Source: Roseateles terrae (GTDB lineage Bacteria; Pseudomonadota; Gammaproteobacteria; Burkholderiales; Burkholderiaceae_C). Taken from it: 64,000 nt of DNA. The position numbers were made by a program, and so were the translations under genes. Each line of letters opens with the position of its first letter. Within the stretch, counting starts at the first letter, position 1. Below are positions 18,716 to 27,981 of the stretch, one piece after another. Under the pieces are notes generated by a model. It ran no database searches. It was not told the origin of the DNA and worked only from the letters and a program-made list of their open reading frames with translations. The stretch spans positions 124,001 to 188,000 of the forward strand of contig NZ_JACHXO010000005.1 in assembly GCF_014192155.1 (NCBI RefSeq), written 5' to 3'.

Positions 18716-20893
18716 TTAGTGGGGCAGTTCGGGCACGAAGGTATCGAGACCGGCCGCAATCAGTTCGGGAGAGATGCCCAGGGCCCAGGCGGTGGCGACT
18801 GCGGCCAGCACGGCGTCCGCCGCCACGTCCTGGCCGGCGGCCTTAAAGCGGGCGCGCAGGCTGTCCACATTGGCGCCGGAGGTTTCCGAGCTGCCCTGGG
18901 CCAGCACCGCCGCACCGCCCTGCAGGAAGACGCAGCGGCCCTCCTTGGCGCGGTGGTCCACGAGGGCGGCATTGCCGGCGTCCAGCGCATAGAAGAGCAC
19001 TTCGCCATCGGACAGCGGCGCCATCTCGACCAGGCGCGGCTCGTCGGCATTGAGCACCGCGGCACCGTCGGCCAGCACCACGTCCACCTGGGTGCGCAGC
19101 ACCTTGTAGAGCTGGTCTTCGGTCTGGATGTCGTGGTTGTCCAGTTCGGGCACCCGGCCCATGTCGGTGACCACGCCGACCTGGCAGCGGTCATAGGCCA
19201 GACCGTCGCTGAGGATGATGCCGGCGCTGTTTTCCACCACGATGGCATCCACAGAGCGGTTCATCAGCAGGCGGTGGCTGGCGGCCCAGTGAGCGCTGGG
19301 CTTGCGTTCCACGCGACGGGTGCCGAGGAACAGGCCGTCGCCACAGGCCAGGCCCACATGGCGGCCGTTCAGGTGCAGCAGCCACGCCACCAGGCGCGAG
19401 ACTTGCGAGGTGCCCTTCGAGCCGGCCACGCCGACGATGGGGATGCGGCCGTTTTCGTCTTCGGCAAACAGGTGGTCGATGATGGCCTGACCCACCGGCT
19501 GCGGCATGCCTTCGGCCGGCTTCAGGTGCATCAGCAGGCCGGGACCGGCATTGACCTCGACGATGGCGCCGCCCGTTTCCGACAGCGGCTTGCCGATGTC
19601 GCTGGTGACCAGGTCCACGCCGGCGATGTCCAGCCCGATGGTGCGGGCCGCCAGGGAGACGGCGTGCGCGACTTCCGGATGGACCTGCGCGGTGCAGTCG
19701 ATGGCCACGTTGCCGTTGCGCTGGATCAGCACCCGGCGGCCGGCTTCAGGGATGCCATCGCCGGTCAGGCCCTGGCGCTGCAGCTCCAGCAGCACCACCG
19801 CGTCTTCGCGGATGTCGATGCGGTTGAGCGGGAAATCTTCGGTCAGGCCGCGGCGCGGATCGGTGTTGATCTGCAGGTCGATCAGCTCGATGACGGTGTG
19901 GGTGCCGTCGCCGGTGATCCACGCTTCTTCTCCGCGGGCGGCGGCGACCACCTGACCACCAACGACCAGCAGCCGGTGTTCCATGCCCGGAATGTAGCTT
20001 TCAACCAACACTTCCGAGCCTTCGGCGTCGGCCAGATGGAAGGCCGCTTCCACGTCCGGCTGGCGGCGCAGGTCCAGGGTGACACCACGGCCGTGGTTGC
20101 CGTCCGACGGCTTGATCACCACCGGCAGGCCCAAATCCTGGGCCACGTCCCAGGCCTGTTCGGCCGTCTTGACCGCCTGGCCGGCGGGCACCGGCACGCC
20201 GACCGACTTGAGCAGGTCCTTCGTCAGGTCCTTGTCCCGCGCAATGCCTTCGGCAATGGCGCTGGTCATGTCCGTCTCGGCCGTCCAGATACGGCGCTGA
20301 CGGCCGCCGTAGCCCAGCTGGACCAGGTTGCCGTCGTTCAGGCGGATGTGGGGAATGCGGCGGTCGGTGGCGGCGGCCACGATGGCGGCGGTAGAGGGGC
20401 CGAGGTAGCAGTCGTCCAGCTTGTCCCGGATGGCGTGTACAGCGGCGTCCACATCGAAGGGCTGGTCGTTGATGGTGGCCATCAGCAGCGCATGGCCCTG
20501 CGCCAGGGCCTCACGAGCGACCTGCTCGTCCCGGGCGCGGAAGACCATGCGGTAGACGCCGGTCTGGCTGGTGGAGCGGGTCTGGCCGAAGCCCGTGGGC
20601 ATGCCCGCCAGGTTCAGCAGCTCGATGACCACATGCTCCATCACATGGCCCATCCAGGTGCCTTCGGTCAGGCGCTGCAGGAAACCGCCGCGCTCGCCGA
20701 CACCGCAGTGATGTTCCACCAGGGCCGGCAGGCGCTGGGTGAGCCGCTCGGTGAAACCGGGCAGCAGGTGGGAGGGATGGTTTTCCAGGTCCCCGAGGTC
20801 CAGCCAGGTTTCCAGCACCGGGCGATAGGTCCACATGTTGGGGCCGCGCAGGTAGTTGATGCGCAGGAGCTTGATGTCGTCGTGTCGGCTCAT
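18716..20893 (-). CDS. CphA2-like cyanophycin synthetase, Mur-ligase P-loop and lid lost
   Basis: 725-residue paralogue of CphA, first gene of its operon. The N-terminal domain (LRGPNMWTYRPVLETWLDL) and the ATP-grasp domain (VVIKPSDGNHGRGVTL at about 265, IPGMEHRLLVVGG, VEVNAGPGLLMH) look functional. In the Mur-ligase-like half the P-loop reads VAGSKGTSQVSRL, where CphA has VTGTNGKTTTSRL: the nucleotide-binding Lys is replaced by Thr. The protein ends at GLDTFVPELPH, before the ligase lid. This is the state described for cyanobacterial CphA2, which uses one ATP site to polymerise beta-Asp-Arg. The ATG at 20893 is chosen to begin at the conserved N-terminus; no strong ribosome site is visible, and an in-frame ATG exists at 20941. 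Confidence 0.9.
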   Translation of the reverse strand: MSRHDDIKLLRINYLRGPNMWTYRPVLETWLDLGDLENHPSHLLPGFTERLTQRLPALVEHHCGVGERGGFLQRLTEGTWMGHVMEHVVIELLNLAGMPTGFGQTRSTSQTGVYRMVFRARDEQVAREALAQGHALLMATINDQPFDVDAAVHAIRDKLDDCYLGPSTAAIVAAATDRRIPHIRLNDGNLVQLGYGGRQRRIWTAETDMTSAIAEGIARDKDLTKDLLKSVGVPVPAGQAVKTAEQAWDVAQDLGLPVVIKPSDGNHGRGVTLDLRRQPDVEAAFHLADAEGSEVLVESYIPGMEHRLLVVGGQVVAAARGEEAWITGDGTHTVIELIDLQINTDPRRGLTEDFPLNRIDIREDAVVLLELQRQGLTGDGIPEAGRRVLIQRNGNVAIDCTAQVHPEVAHAVSLAARTIGLDIAGVDLVTSDIGKPLSETGGAIVEVNAGPGLLMHLKPAEGMPQPVGQAIIDHLFAEDENGRIPIVGVAGSKGTSQVSRLVAWLLHLNGRHVGLACGDGLFLGTRRVERKPSAHWAASHRLLMNRSVDAIVVENSAGIILSDGLAYDRCQVGVVTDMGRVPELDNHDIQTEDQLYKVLRTQVDVVLADGAAVLNADEPRLVEMAPLSDGEVLFYALDAGNAALVDHRAKEGRCVFLQGGAAVLAQGSSETSGANVDSLRARFKAAGQDVAADAVLAAVATAWALGISPELIAAGLDTFVPELPH

Positions 20894-21034
20894 TTGGGGG
20901 GAGACGTGGAAGGGGGGACCGGCTACCGGAAGAGGATGCAAAGCGCAATTGTGCGCTCAAGAAACCGGGGCTTCGCGGGCCGGGGTCAACCGCGGACGGT
21001 CCTGAACAGTTTCCTTGGGAGAAAATCCTGCCAT

Positions 21035-21045
21035 ACCGTTACGGT
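21035..21045. promoter_or_regulatory. Short dyad upstream of the cyanophycin ABC transporter
   Basis: ACCGT-T-ACGGT is a perfect 5-1-5 dyad 22 bp before the transporter start, in the 174-bp divergent spacer shared with the synthetase operon. A second dyad, GCGCA-ATTG-TGCGC, lies at 20943-20956 on the synthetase side. Either could be an operator; nothing identifies the binding protein. Confidence 0.3.
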
Positions 21046-21067
21046 CATTTCCTCAGAACAATCACAA

Positions 21068-23341
21068 ATGCAGCATTCACATCCTGTCGTTTCGGCCAGT
21101 CCGGCGGCGGAGGCACTTCAAGCGCGACTGCACCCTGGCGAAAACGTCCGGGCCACGCTGGAGGTTGACCTCGACACCCAATTGCGCTTTTCTTCGGGCG
21201 TGCTGCAACTCACGGATCAGCGCCTGCTGGCCGCGGAGCCCGGCGGTGCGTTCCAGGAATGGCCCCTGGCCCCGTCTCTGCGCCTGCTGCTGAGCGACCA
21301 TGCCGGCGTCGGTCTGCTGGAGCTGACCGACGGCCAGGGCCGCCTGGCGCAGTGGCGCTTCACCATGCGCGCCAACCTGCAGGCCCAGCGCTTCCAGGAC
21401 GCTTTCAACACCCGGGCCGAGCCGGTTCGTGCGCAGAGCGACGAACCCGAGCTGTGCCCCAGCTGCCAGGCGGTACTTCCGGAGGACAGCGAGGAATGCC
21501 CGAGCTGCGCCCGCGAGCTGCACACGCCGCCGTCCACCTGGGTGCTGCTGCGTCTGTGGCGCTTCGCCCGGCCGTATCAGGGCCAGTTGTTGCTCGGTTT
21601 CCTGCTGATGATGGGGGCGACCGGCGCCACGCTGGTGGCGCCCTACCTGACCATGCCGCTGATGGACAAGGTGCTGATCCCCTTCCAGCAGGGGCAGCAG
21701 ATCGATCCGGGTCTGGTGATGCTCTACCTCAGCGGCCTCTTCGGGGCGGCGCTGGTGTCCTGGGTGCTGGGCTGGGCCAAAACCTACATCCTGGCGCTGG
21801 TGTCGGAACGAATTGCCGCCGATTTGCGCACGGCGACCTTTCAGCACCTGCTGGGCCTGTCGCTGGAATATTTCGGTTCCAAGCGCACCGGCGACCTGAT
21901 GAGCCGCATCGGTTCGGAAACCGACCGAATCAGTGTGTTCCTATCGCTGCATGCGCTGGACTTCATCACCGACTGCCTGATGCTGGGCATGATCACGGTG
22001 ATCCTGTTCAGCACCAATCCCTGGCTGGCGCTGGCCACCCTGGTGCCGCTGCCTTTCATCGCCTGGATGATCCATCTGGTGCGGGACCGGCTGCGGACCG
22101 GTTTCGAGAAGATCGACCGGGTGTGGGGTGAGGTCACGTCGGTGCTGGCCGACACCATTCCCGGCATCCGGGTGGTGAAGGCCTTTGCACAGGAGCGCCG
22201 GGAGGCCCAGCGCTTCAAGCAGGCCAACGACCACAACCTGGCGGTCAACGACCGGCTGAACAAGACCTGGAGCCTCTTCTCGCCGACCGTCGCGCTGCTG
22301 ACCGAGATCGGCCTGCTGGTGGTGTGGGCCTTCGGCATCTACCTGATCGCCCATTCGCAGATCACCGTCGGTACCCTGACCGCCTTCCTGGCGTACATCG
22401 GACGTTTCTACGGACGGCTGGATTCGATGAGCCGCATCGTGTCGGTGACGCAGAAGGCCGCCGCCGGTGCCAAGCGCATCTTCGACATCCTGGACCATCA
22501 GTCCAACGTGCCCGAGCCCACCAACCCGGTGAAGCTGGAGCGGGTGGAAGGTGGCATCACGCTGCAGGACATCGGCTTCCGGTATGGCAACCGAACCGTC
22601 ATCCGCGACCTGAACCTGGAGATCAAGCCCGGCGAGATGATCGGCCTGGTGGGCCACAGCGGCTCCGGCAAGAGCACGCTGGTCAACCTGATCTGCCGGT
22701 TCTATGACGTCACCGAGGGCGCCATCAAGGTGGATGGCGTGGACCTGCGGCGCTTCCGCCTCTCCGACTTCCGTCGCCATATCGGTCTGGTGCTGCAGGA
22801 GCCGTTCCTGTTCTTCGGCACCATTGCGGAGAACATCGCCTACGGCAAGCCGGACGCGACCCGCGAGGAAATCGTGGCCGCCGCGCGTGCCGCCCATGCG
22901 CATGAATTCATCCTGCGCCTGCCGCAAGGCTATGACTCGCTGGTGGGCGAGCGGGGCCAGGGCTTGTCGGGCGGTGAGCGCCAGCGCATCTCGATTGCGC
23001 GTGCGCTGCTGATCGATCCCCGCATCCTGATCATGGACGAAGCCACCTCGGCGGTGGATACCGAGACCGAGAAGGAAATCCAGAAGGCGCTGGACAACCT
23101 GGTGCGCGGCCGCACGACGATTGCCATCGCCCACCGGTTGTCCACGCTGCGCAAGGCGGACCGCCTGGTGGTGATGGACCGCGGCGAGATCGTGGAAGTG
23201 GGCCCGCACGACGAGTTGATCGCCAAGCAGGGCGCCTACTGGCGACTGTGGGAGGCGCAGGCGCGCCGGGTGGATCAGGAGGCGGAGGAAGGGGTGGTCG
23301 TGGTGCCGCCCAATGCCAATGCCCACACCGCCAACGCCTGA
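21068..23341 (+). CDS. Cyanophycin-associated ABC exporter with N-terminal zinc ribbon
   Basis: 757-residue half-transporter. An N-terminal soluble domain (about residues 1-120) of PH-like appearance is followed by a zinc-ribbon-like pair CPSC...CPSC (about 127-148). A six-helix ABC exporter membrane domain occupies about 165-440. The ATPase has Walker A GHSGSGKST (about 530), signature LSGGERQR (about 634), Walker B ILIMDE (about 653) and the switch His in IAIAHRLS. It is divergent from the cyanophycin synthetases and is followed by a DUF1854 gene. This pairing is recognised in databases as cyanophycin-metabolism-associated. The substrate is not known. The start ATG begins the conserved region; the frame is open far upstream but antisense to the synthetases. 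Confidence 0.9.
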   Translation: MQHSHPVVSASPAAEALQARLHPGENVRATLEVDLDTQLRFSSGVLQLTDQRLLAAEPGGAFQEWPLAPSLRLLLSDHAGVGLLELTDGQGRLAQWRFTMRANLQAQRFQDAFNTRAEPVRAQSDEPELCPSCQAVLPEDSEECPSCARELHTPPSTWVLLRLWRFARPYQGQLLLGFLLMMGATGATLVAPYLTMPLMDKVLIPFQQGQQIDPGLVMLYLSGLFGAALVSWVLGWAKTYILALVSERIAADLRTATFQHLLGLSLEYFGSKRTGDLMSRIGSETDRISVFLSLHALDFITDCLMLGMITVILFSTNPWLALATLVPLPFIAWMIHLVRDRLRTGFEKIDRVWGEVTSVLADTIPGIRVVKAFAQERREAQRFKQANDHNLAVNDRLNKTWSLFSPTVALLTEIGLLVVWAFGIYLIAHSQITVGTLTAFLAYIGRFYGRLDSMSRIVSVTQKAAAGAKRIFDILDHQSNVPEPTNPVKLERVEGGITLQDIGFRYGNRTVIRDLNLEIKPGEMIGLVGHSGSGKSTLVNLICRFYDVTEGAIKVDGVDLRRFRLSDFRRHIGLVLQEPFLFFGTIAENIAYGKPDATREEIVAAARAAHAHEFILRLPQGYDSLVGERGQGLSGGERQRISIARALLIDPRILIMDEATSAVDTETEKEIQKALDNLVRGRTTIAIAHRLSTLRKADRLVVMDRGEIVEVGPHDELIAKQGAYWRLWEAQARRVDQEAEEGVVVVPPNANAHTANA

Positions 23342-23356
23342 GGCCAGGAGTTTTTG

Positions 23357-23824
23357 ATGAGCAACATTCAACATCTGGTCCGCAATGCCTTCGGCCGCCT
23401 GCAACTGGTGGACCTGCAGGGCCGCATCCATGACAACGTGACGCCGGTGCGGGCCCATCCGCTGAGCGCGCCTGACGAAGGCATTGCGCTGGTGGGGGAG
23501 GACGGGCACGAGATCGCCTGGATCGACCACCTGGATCGCCAGCCCGAGGCGGTGCGCAGCCTGCTGCAGGAGGAATTCGCCAGCCGCGAGATGATGCCGA
23601 CGGTGGAGCGGGTGGTGAGCGTGTCCACGTTCTCGACGCCGAGCGAGTGGACGGTGGAGACCGACCGCGGCCCGACCAGCTTCATTCTCAAGAGCGAAGA
23701 GGACATCCGGCGACTGGGCGAAGGCCGGCTGCTGATTGCGAGCAGCCATGGCATCCATTTCCTGGTGCCGGACCGGTTTGCGATGGATCGCGGGTCGAAG
23801 AAGCTGCTGGAGCGGTTCTTGTAA
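23357..23824 (+). CDS. DUF1854 protein associated with cyanophycin metabolism
   Basis: 155-residue soluble protein with no signal peptide or membrane helix. Features of DUF1854 seen here are NAFGRLQLVDLQGRIHDNVTPVRAHPLSAP near the N-terminus and the later stretch YxVETDRGPTSFILKSEEDIRR-like (TVETDRGPTSFILKSEED), then SHGIHFLVPD. It starts 15 bp after the ABC exporter stop with AGGAG at 23346-23350, so it is translated from the same message. The family accompanies cyanophycin loci; its role, perhaps as a regulator or partner of the exporter, is unproven. Confidence 0.88.
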   Translation: MSNIQHLVRNAFGRLQLVDLQGRIHDNVTPVRAHPLSAPDEGIALVGEDGHEIAWIDHLDRQPEAVRSLLQEEFASREMMPTVERVVSVSTFSTPSEWTVETDRGPTSFILKSEEDIRRLGEGRLLIASSHGIHFLVPDRFAMDRGSKKLLERFL

Positions 23825-23840
23825 GCACCCCTCCGGGTGC
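23825..23840 (+). other. Hairpin directly after the DUF1854 gene
   Basis: GCACCC-CTCC-GGGTGC begins at the base after the stop codon. There is no T-run after it, so at best it is a weak terminator or a 3'-end stabilising stem. The rest of the 255-bp spacer to the next gene holds the LiuR-like site at 23916-23931. Confidence 0.4.
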
Positions 23841-23915
23841 GGTGCACACGGCGGCAAGCCCTCACCCTTTAAGTATTTCTGCGCTACCCCCAACCGGCCC
23901 TCGCTCACCTTAGAA

Positions 23916-23931
23916 TTGACGTGAACGTCAA
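23916..23931. promoter_or_regulatory. LiuR-type operator upstream of the leucine catabolic operon
   Basis: TTGACGT-GA-ACGTCAA is a perfect 7-2-7 palindrome about 150 bp before the isovaleryl-CoA dehydrogenase gene. It matches the form of the site described for LiuR, a MerR-family regulator of branched-chain amino acid degradation in proteobacteria. The regulator gene itself is not in this window. Confidence 0.7.
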
Positions 23932-24079
23932 TGCCATGCCGTGCACGTCAGCCAATACGAGGGTTTTCCCGCGGTGGTGAGCGGCACGGGTCCGGCAGTG
24001 ACCGCACGCTCGAACCATCAAAGAATCTGTCCTGCCCGGCCGCCCTCGACCGGGCAGAGGCGGTCGAGGAGACATCTGG

Positions 24080-25258
24080 ATGAACCTGCCTGGCCTGAAC
24101 TTTTTCCTTGGCGAAGACATCGAAGCCCTGCGCGACACCGTCCGCGCCTTCGCCGATGCGGAAATCGCCCCCCGCGCCGCCGAGATCGACCGCAGCGACC
24201 AGTTCCCCATGGACCTGTGGCGCAAGATGGGCGATCTCGGTGTTCTCGGCATCACCGTCCCCGAGGAATTCGGCGGCGCCGGCATGGGCTACCTGGCCCA
24301 CATGGTCGCGATGGAAGAAATCAGCCGCGCCTCGGCCTCCGTGGGCCTGAGCTACGGCGCCCACAGCAACCTGTGCGTCAACCAGATCAAGCGCAACGGC
24401 ACCGAGGCCCAGAAGCGCAAATACCTGCCCAAGCTCATCAGCGGTGAACATGTCGGTGCGCTGGCCATGAGCGAACCGGGCGCCGGCTCCGACGTCGTCA
24501 GCATGAAGCTGCGCGCCGATGACAAGGGCGGGTATTACGTCCTCAACGGCAACAAGATGTGGATCACCAACGGCCCCGATGCCGACACCCTGGTGGTCTA
24601 CGCCAAGACTGAACCCGAACTCGGCGCCCGCGGCATGACCGCCTTCCTGATCGAGAAGGGCATGAAGGGCTTCTCCATCGCCCAGAAGCTCGACAAGCTG
24701 GGCATGCGCGGCAGCCACACCGGCGAGCTGGTGTTCAAGGACGTGGAAGTGCCGGCCGAGAACGTGCTGGGCACCGTCGGCGGTGGCACCAAGGTGCTGA
24801 TGTCGGGCCTGGACTATGAGCGCGCCGTCCTGGCCGCCGGTCCCATCGGCATCATGCAGGCGGTGATGGACAACGTCATCCCTTACATCCACGACCGCAA
24901 GCAGTTCGGCCAGAGCATCGGTGAATTCCAGCTGATCCAGGGCAAGATGGCCGACATGTACACGGTGCTGCAGGCCGCACGCGCGTTCTGCTACACCGTT
25001 GGCAAGAACCTGGACGCACTCGACGGCGCCCATGTGCGCCAGGTGCGCAAGGACTGCGCCTCCGTCATCCTCTGGTGCGCCGAAAAAGCCACCTGGATGG
25101 CCGGCGAAGGCATCCAGATCTTCGGTGGCAACGGCTACATCAACGAATATCCGCTGGGCCGGCTCTGGCGTGACGCCAAGCTTTACGAAATCGGGGCGGG
25201 CACCTCCGAGATCCGGCGCATGCTGATCGGCCGCGAGCTGTTCGCCGAGACGATGTAA
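24080..25258 (+). CDS. liuA: Isovaleryl-CoA dehydrogenase
   Basis: 392-residue FAD enzyme that oxidises isovaleryl-CoA to 3-methylcrotonyl-CoA in leucine breakdown, passing electrons to ETF. Acyl-CoA dehydrogenase motifs are seen: [35 protein letters not shown] and [18 protein letters not shown]. Two features point to the isovaleryl subgroup. A Glu lies in [16 protein letters not shown] (about residue 246, equivalent to the base of the human enzyme), and the usual C-terminal Glu position reads Gly in [18 protein letters not shown] precedes the ATG. It is the first gene of a unit that continues with carbonic anhydrase, aceK, a thiolase, an SDR and another acyl-CoA dehydrogenase. Confidence 0.93.
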   Translation: MNLPGLNFFLGEDIEALRDTVRAFADAEIAPRAAEIDRSDQFPMDLWRKMGDLGVLGITVPEEFGGAGMGYLAHMVAMEEISRASASVGLSYGAHSNLCVNQIKRNGTEAQKRKYLPKLISGEHVGALAMSEPGAGSDVVSMKLRADDKGGYYVLNGNKMWITNGPDADTLVVYAKTEPELGARGMTAFLIEKGMKGFSIAQKLDKLGMRGSHTGELVFKDVEVPAENVLGTVGGGTKVLMSGLDYERAVLAAGPIGIMQAVMDNVIPYIHDRKQFGQSIGEFQLIQGKMADMYTVLQAARAFCYTVGKNLDALDGAHVRQVRKDCASVILWCAEKATWMAGEGIQIFGGNGYINEYPLGRLWRDAKLYEIGAGTSEIRRMLIGRELFAETM

Positions 25259-25315
25259 GGGTCGCTGCCAGGTCGGCGAAGGCCGGCCCCGGCCGCCGGT
25301 GACAAAATCGGACCC

Positions 25316-26050
25316 ATGAGCACGAATGAACTCCAAGACCTGCTGAACAACAACAAACGTTGGGCGGCGCAGACGGAAGACGACACCCCCGGGTTCTTCT
25401 CCCGCCTGCTCAAGCAGCAGACACCCCAGTATCTGTGGATCGGCTGTGCCGACAGCCGCGTCCCCGCCAATGAGCTGGTGGACCTGCTGCCGGGTGAGCT
25501 GTTCGTGCATCGCAACGTGGCCAACGTGGTGGTGCACTCCGACCTGAACTGCCTCTCGGTGATGCAGTTTGCGGTGGATGAGCTGAAGGTGCGCCACATC
25601 ATCATCGTTGGCCACAGCAACTGCGGCGGCGTGCGCGCCGCGCTGCAGGACCTGCGGGTCGGGCTCGTGGACAACTGGCTGCGCCATGTGCAGGACGTGC
25701 GCAATCATCACCAGGACTGGCTGGACCAGCTGCCGGAAGACCAGCGCGTCAATGCGCTGTGCGAGCTGAACGTGCTGGAGCAGGCCCGCAACGCCTGCCA
25801 GACCACGGTGGTGCAGGACGCCTGGGCCCGCGGTCAGTCGGTCACCGTGCACGGCTGGGTCTATGGCCTGCACAACGGCTTGCTCAAGGATCTCAGCGTG
25901 TCGGCCGCCCATGCGGACGACGTCACCCCGGCCTACCGCCGCGCGCTCGCGGCCCTGCATCAGCGTTACGAAGCTGCGCGAGGAACCGGACGCCCGGCAT
26001 CAACCCCGGCGCCCGTCTCCGCCCCCGCATCGGCGACGCCGCAGGGCTGA
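25316..26050 (+). CDS. can: Beta-class carbonic anhydrase
   Basis: 244-residue zinc enzyme interconverting CO2 and bicarbonate. The zinc ligands Cys44, His100 and Cys103 are present in [11 protein letters not shown] and GHSNCGGV, with the Asp46-Arg48 dyad beside the first. VHRNVANVV is also typical. The C-terminal 30 residues are Pro/Ala-rich and unconserved. It sits between the isovaleryl-CoA dehydrogenase and aceK genes. Methylcrotonyl-CoA carboxylase, the next step in leucine degradation, consumes bicarbonate, so local supply of bicarbonate is a reasonable role; the carboxylase genes are not in this window. Confidence 0.93.
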   Translation: MSTNELQDLLNNNKRWAAQTEDDTPGFFSRLLKQQTPQYLWIGCADSRVPANELVDLLPGELFVHRNVANVVVHSDLNCLSVMQFAVDELKVRHIIIVGHSNCGGVRAALQDLRVGLVDNWLRHVQDVRNHHQDWLDQLPEDQRVNALCELNVLEQARNACQTTVVQDAWARGQSVTVHGWVYGLHNGLLKDLSVSAAHADDVTPAYRRALAALHQRYEAARGTGRPASTPAPVSAPASATPQG

Positions 26051-26109
26051 AGTCGCCGGCACCGACCGGATCCCCGCGCTCCCCCGCGCCCCCACCAGCA
26101 GGCAGGCCC

Positions 26110-27927
26110 ATGTTTCCTCATGAACTGACCGACCCCCGCGCTTTCCAGATCGCGATGGCCCTGCTGGAGGGCTTCAACAAGCACTATCGCCTGTTCCGCG
26201 CCGCCAGCGCCAGCGCCAAGCAGCGTTTCGAGCAGGCCGACTGGCGAGGCCAGCAGCGGGCGCAGCGGGAGCGGATCGAGTTCTATGACCTGCGGGTGGA
26301 CGAAGCGGTCACCCTGCTGGAGCAGCGTTACCAGGCCAGCGCGCTGCCCACCGACGTGTGGCAGCAGGTGAAGCTGCACTACATCGGCCTGCTGACCAAT
26401 CACCGCCAGCCGGAACTGGCGGAGACTTTTTTCAATTCGGTCTGCACCCGGTTGCTGCACCACAGCTACTTCCACAACGACTTCATCTTCGTGCGGCCGG
26501 CCATCTCGACCGAATACATCGAGAACGACGAGCCCGCCGCGCAGCCCACCTACCGCTGCTACTACCCCTCGCACGACACGCTGCGCGACACCTTCATGCG
26601 CATCGTCTGGAACTTCCAGCTGGATCTGGAGTTCGAAGACCTCGCCCGGGACATCGATTGCGTCCTGCAGGCCATCAGCCACCAGCTCGGCAACTTCCGC
26701 TGGCGCACCAACTTCCAGGTGCAGGTGCTGTCCTCGCTGTTCTACCGGAACAAGGGCGCCTACATCGTGGGCAAGATCGTCAACGGCTTCACCGAGACCG
26801 CCTTTGCCCTGCCGATCCTGCATCTGGAAGACACCGAGCAGCCCGGCCTGCTCTACATCGACGCCGCGCTATTCGGCGAAGACGACCTGCTGATGCTGTT
26901 CAGCTTCGCCCGGGCCTATTTCCTGGTGGACATGGAAGTGCCGAGCGCCTATGTGCAGTTCCTGCGCTCACTGATGCCGCGCAAGCCCCGCTCGGAAATC
27001 TATTCCGCGCTCGGCCTGCAGAAGCAGGGCAAGAACCTCTTCTACCGCGACTTCCTCAACCACCTGCGCCACAGCTCGGACAAGTTCCGCATCGCGCCCG
27101 GCATCAAGGGCATGGTGATGCTGGTGTTTGACCTGCCCTCGTATCCCTTCGTCTTCAAGGTGATCAAGGACTTCTATCCGCCGCAGAAGGACACCACCCG
27201 CGAGCAGATCCAGCGCAAGTACCTGCTGGTGAAGCAGCACGACCGCGTGGGCCGCATGGCCGACACGCTGGAATACACCCGCGTCGCCTTCCCGCGCCAC
27301 CGCTTCGAGGATGAGCTGGTGGCGGAGCTGATGCACTTCTGCCCCAGCCTGATCGAAGAAAGCGGCGACGACCTGATCATCCACCACCTCTACATCGAGC
27401 GCCGGATGGTGCCGCTCAACATCTACCTGCAGGAGGCATCAAAGGCCCAGCTGGAGCATGCGGTGGTGGAATACGGCAATGCCATCAAGGACCTGGTTGC
27501 CGCCAACATCTTCCCCGGCGACATGCTGTGGAAGAACTTCGGTGTCACCCGCCACGGCAAGGTGGTGTTCTACGACTACGACGAAATCGAATACCTGACC
27601 GACTGCAACTTCCGCGAGGTGCCCGCGCCGCGCAATGAAGAAGACGAAATGTCCGGCGAGGTCTGGTATCCGGTCGGCAAGCACGACGTGTTCCCCGAAA
27701 CCTTCGGCCCGTTCCTGCTGGGCCACGGCGAGGTGCGGGAAGCTTTCATGGCCCACCATGCGGACCTGCTGGAGCCCGCCTTCTGGCAGACGCACAAGCA
27801 GCGGATCCTCGCCGGCCATGTGCACGACGTGTTTCCCTACGATCCCCACAAACGCTTTCGTGTGCAGGCATCCGAACCCACGCCTCAGGCGCCGGAGCCG
27901 GAGCACCGCGAACTACCGATTCAATAA
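26110..27927 (+). CDS. aceK: Isocitrate dehydrogenase kinase/phosphatase
   Basis: 605-residue bifunctional enzyme that phosphorylates and dephosphorylates isocitrate dehydrogenase, setting flux between the TCA cycle and the glyoxylate bypass. The family ATP-binding region [18 protein letters not shown] followed by [15 protein letters not shown] lies at about residues 330-365. The catalytic region has [14 protein letters not shown] and [15 protein letters not shown] (about 470-505), and the length matches AceK. The start ATG at 26110 follows the carbonic anhydrase stop by 59 bp; the longer frame from 25759 overlaps that gene. Finding it inside an acyl-CoA catabolic operon rather than beside aceA/aceB is usual for Burkholderiales and fits acetyl-CoA-producing growth. 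Confidence 0.95.
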   Translation: MFPHELTDPRAFQIAMALLEGFNKHYRLFRAASASAKQRFEQADWRGQQRAQRERIEFYDLRVDEAVTLLEQRYQASALPTDVWQQVKLHYIGLLTNHRQPELAETFFNSVCTRLLHHSYFHNDFIFVRPAISTEYIENDEPAAQPTYRCYYPSHDTLRDTFMRIVWNFQLDLEFEDLARDIDCVLQAISHQLGNFRWRTNFQVQVLSSLFYRNKGAYIVGKIVNGFTETAFALPILHLEDTEQPGLLYIDAALFGEDDLLMLFSFARAYFLVDMEVPSAYVQFLRSLMPRKPRSEIYSALGLQKQGKNLFYRDFLNHLRHSSDKFRIAPGIKGMVMLVFDLPSYPFVFKVIKDFYPPQKDTTREQIQRKYLLVKQHDRVGRMADTLEYTRVAFPRHRFEDELVAELMHFCPSLIEESGDDLIIHHLYIERRMVPLNIYLQEASKAQLEHAVVEYGNAIKDLVAANIFPGDMLWKNFGVTRHGKVVFYDYDEIEYLTDCNFREVPAPRNEEDEMSGEVWYPVGKHDVFPETFGPFLLGHGEVREAFMAHHADLLEPAFWQTHKQRILAGHVHDVFPYDPHKRFRVQASEPTPQAPEPEHRELPIQ

Positions 27928-27946
27928 GGGCCGTCCCGCACGGCCC
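27928..27946 (+). other. Hairpin between aceK and thiolase genes
   Basis: GGGCCGT-CCCGC-ACGGCCC is a perfect seven-base stem starting immediately after the aceK stop codon. No T-run follows. It may protect the 3' end of the upstream message or partly reduce read-through within the operon. Confidence 0.45.
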
Positions 27947-27981
27947 ACCCCCGATTCACAAGCTGAACCAAGGAGACTCTC

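Noticed and set aside
15917..21067. Open frame upstream of and in frame with the ABC exporter, giving a 2474-residue product
   Set aside because: It is antisense to two clear cyanophycin synthetases, and its sequence is low-complexity Gly/His/Ala. The exporter start at 21068 begins the conserved protein.
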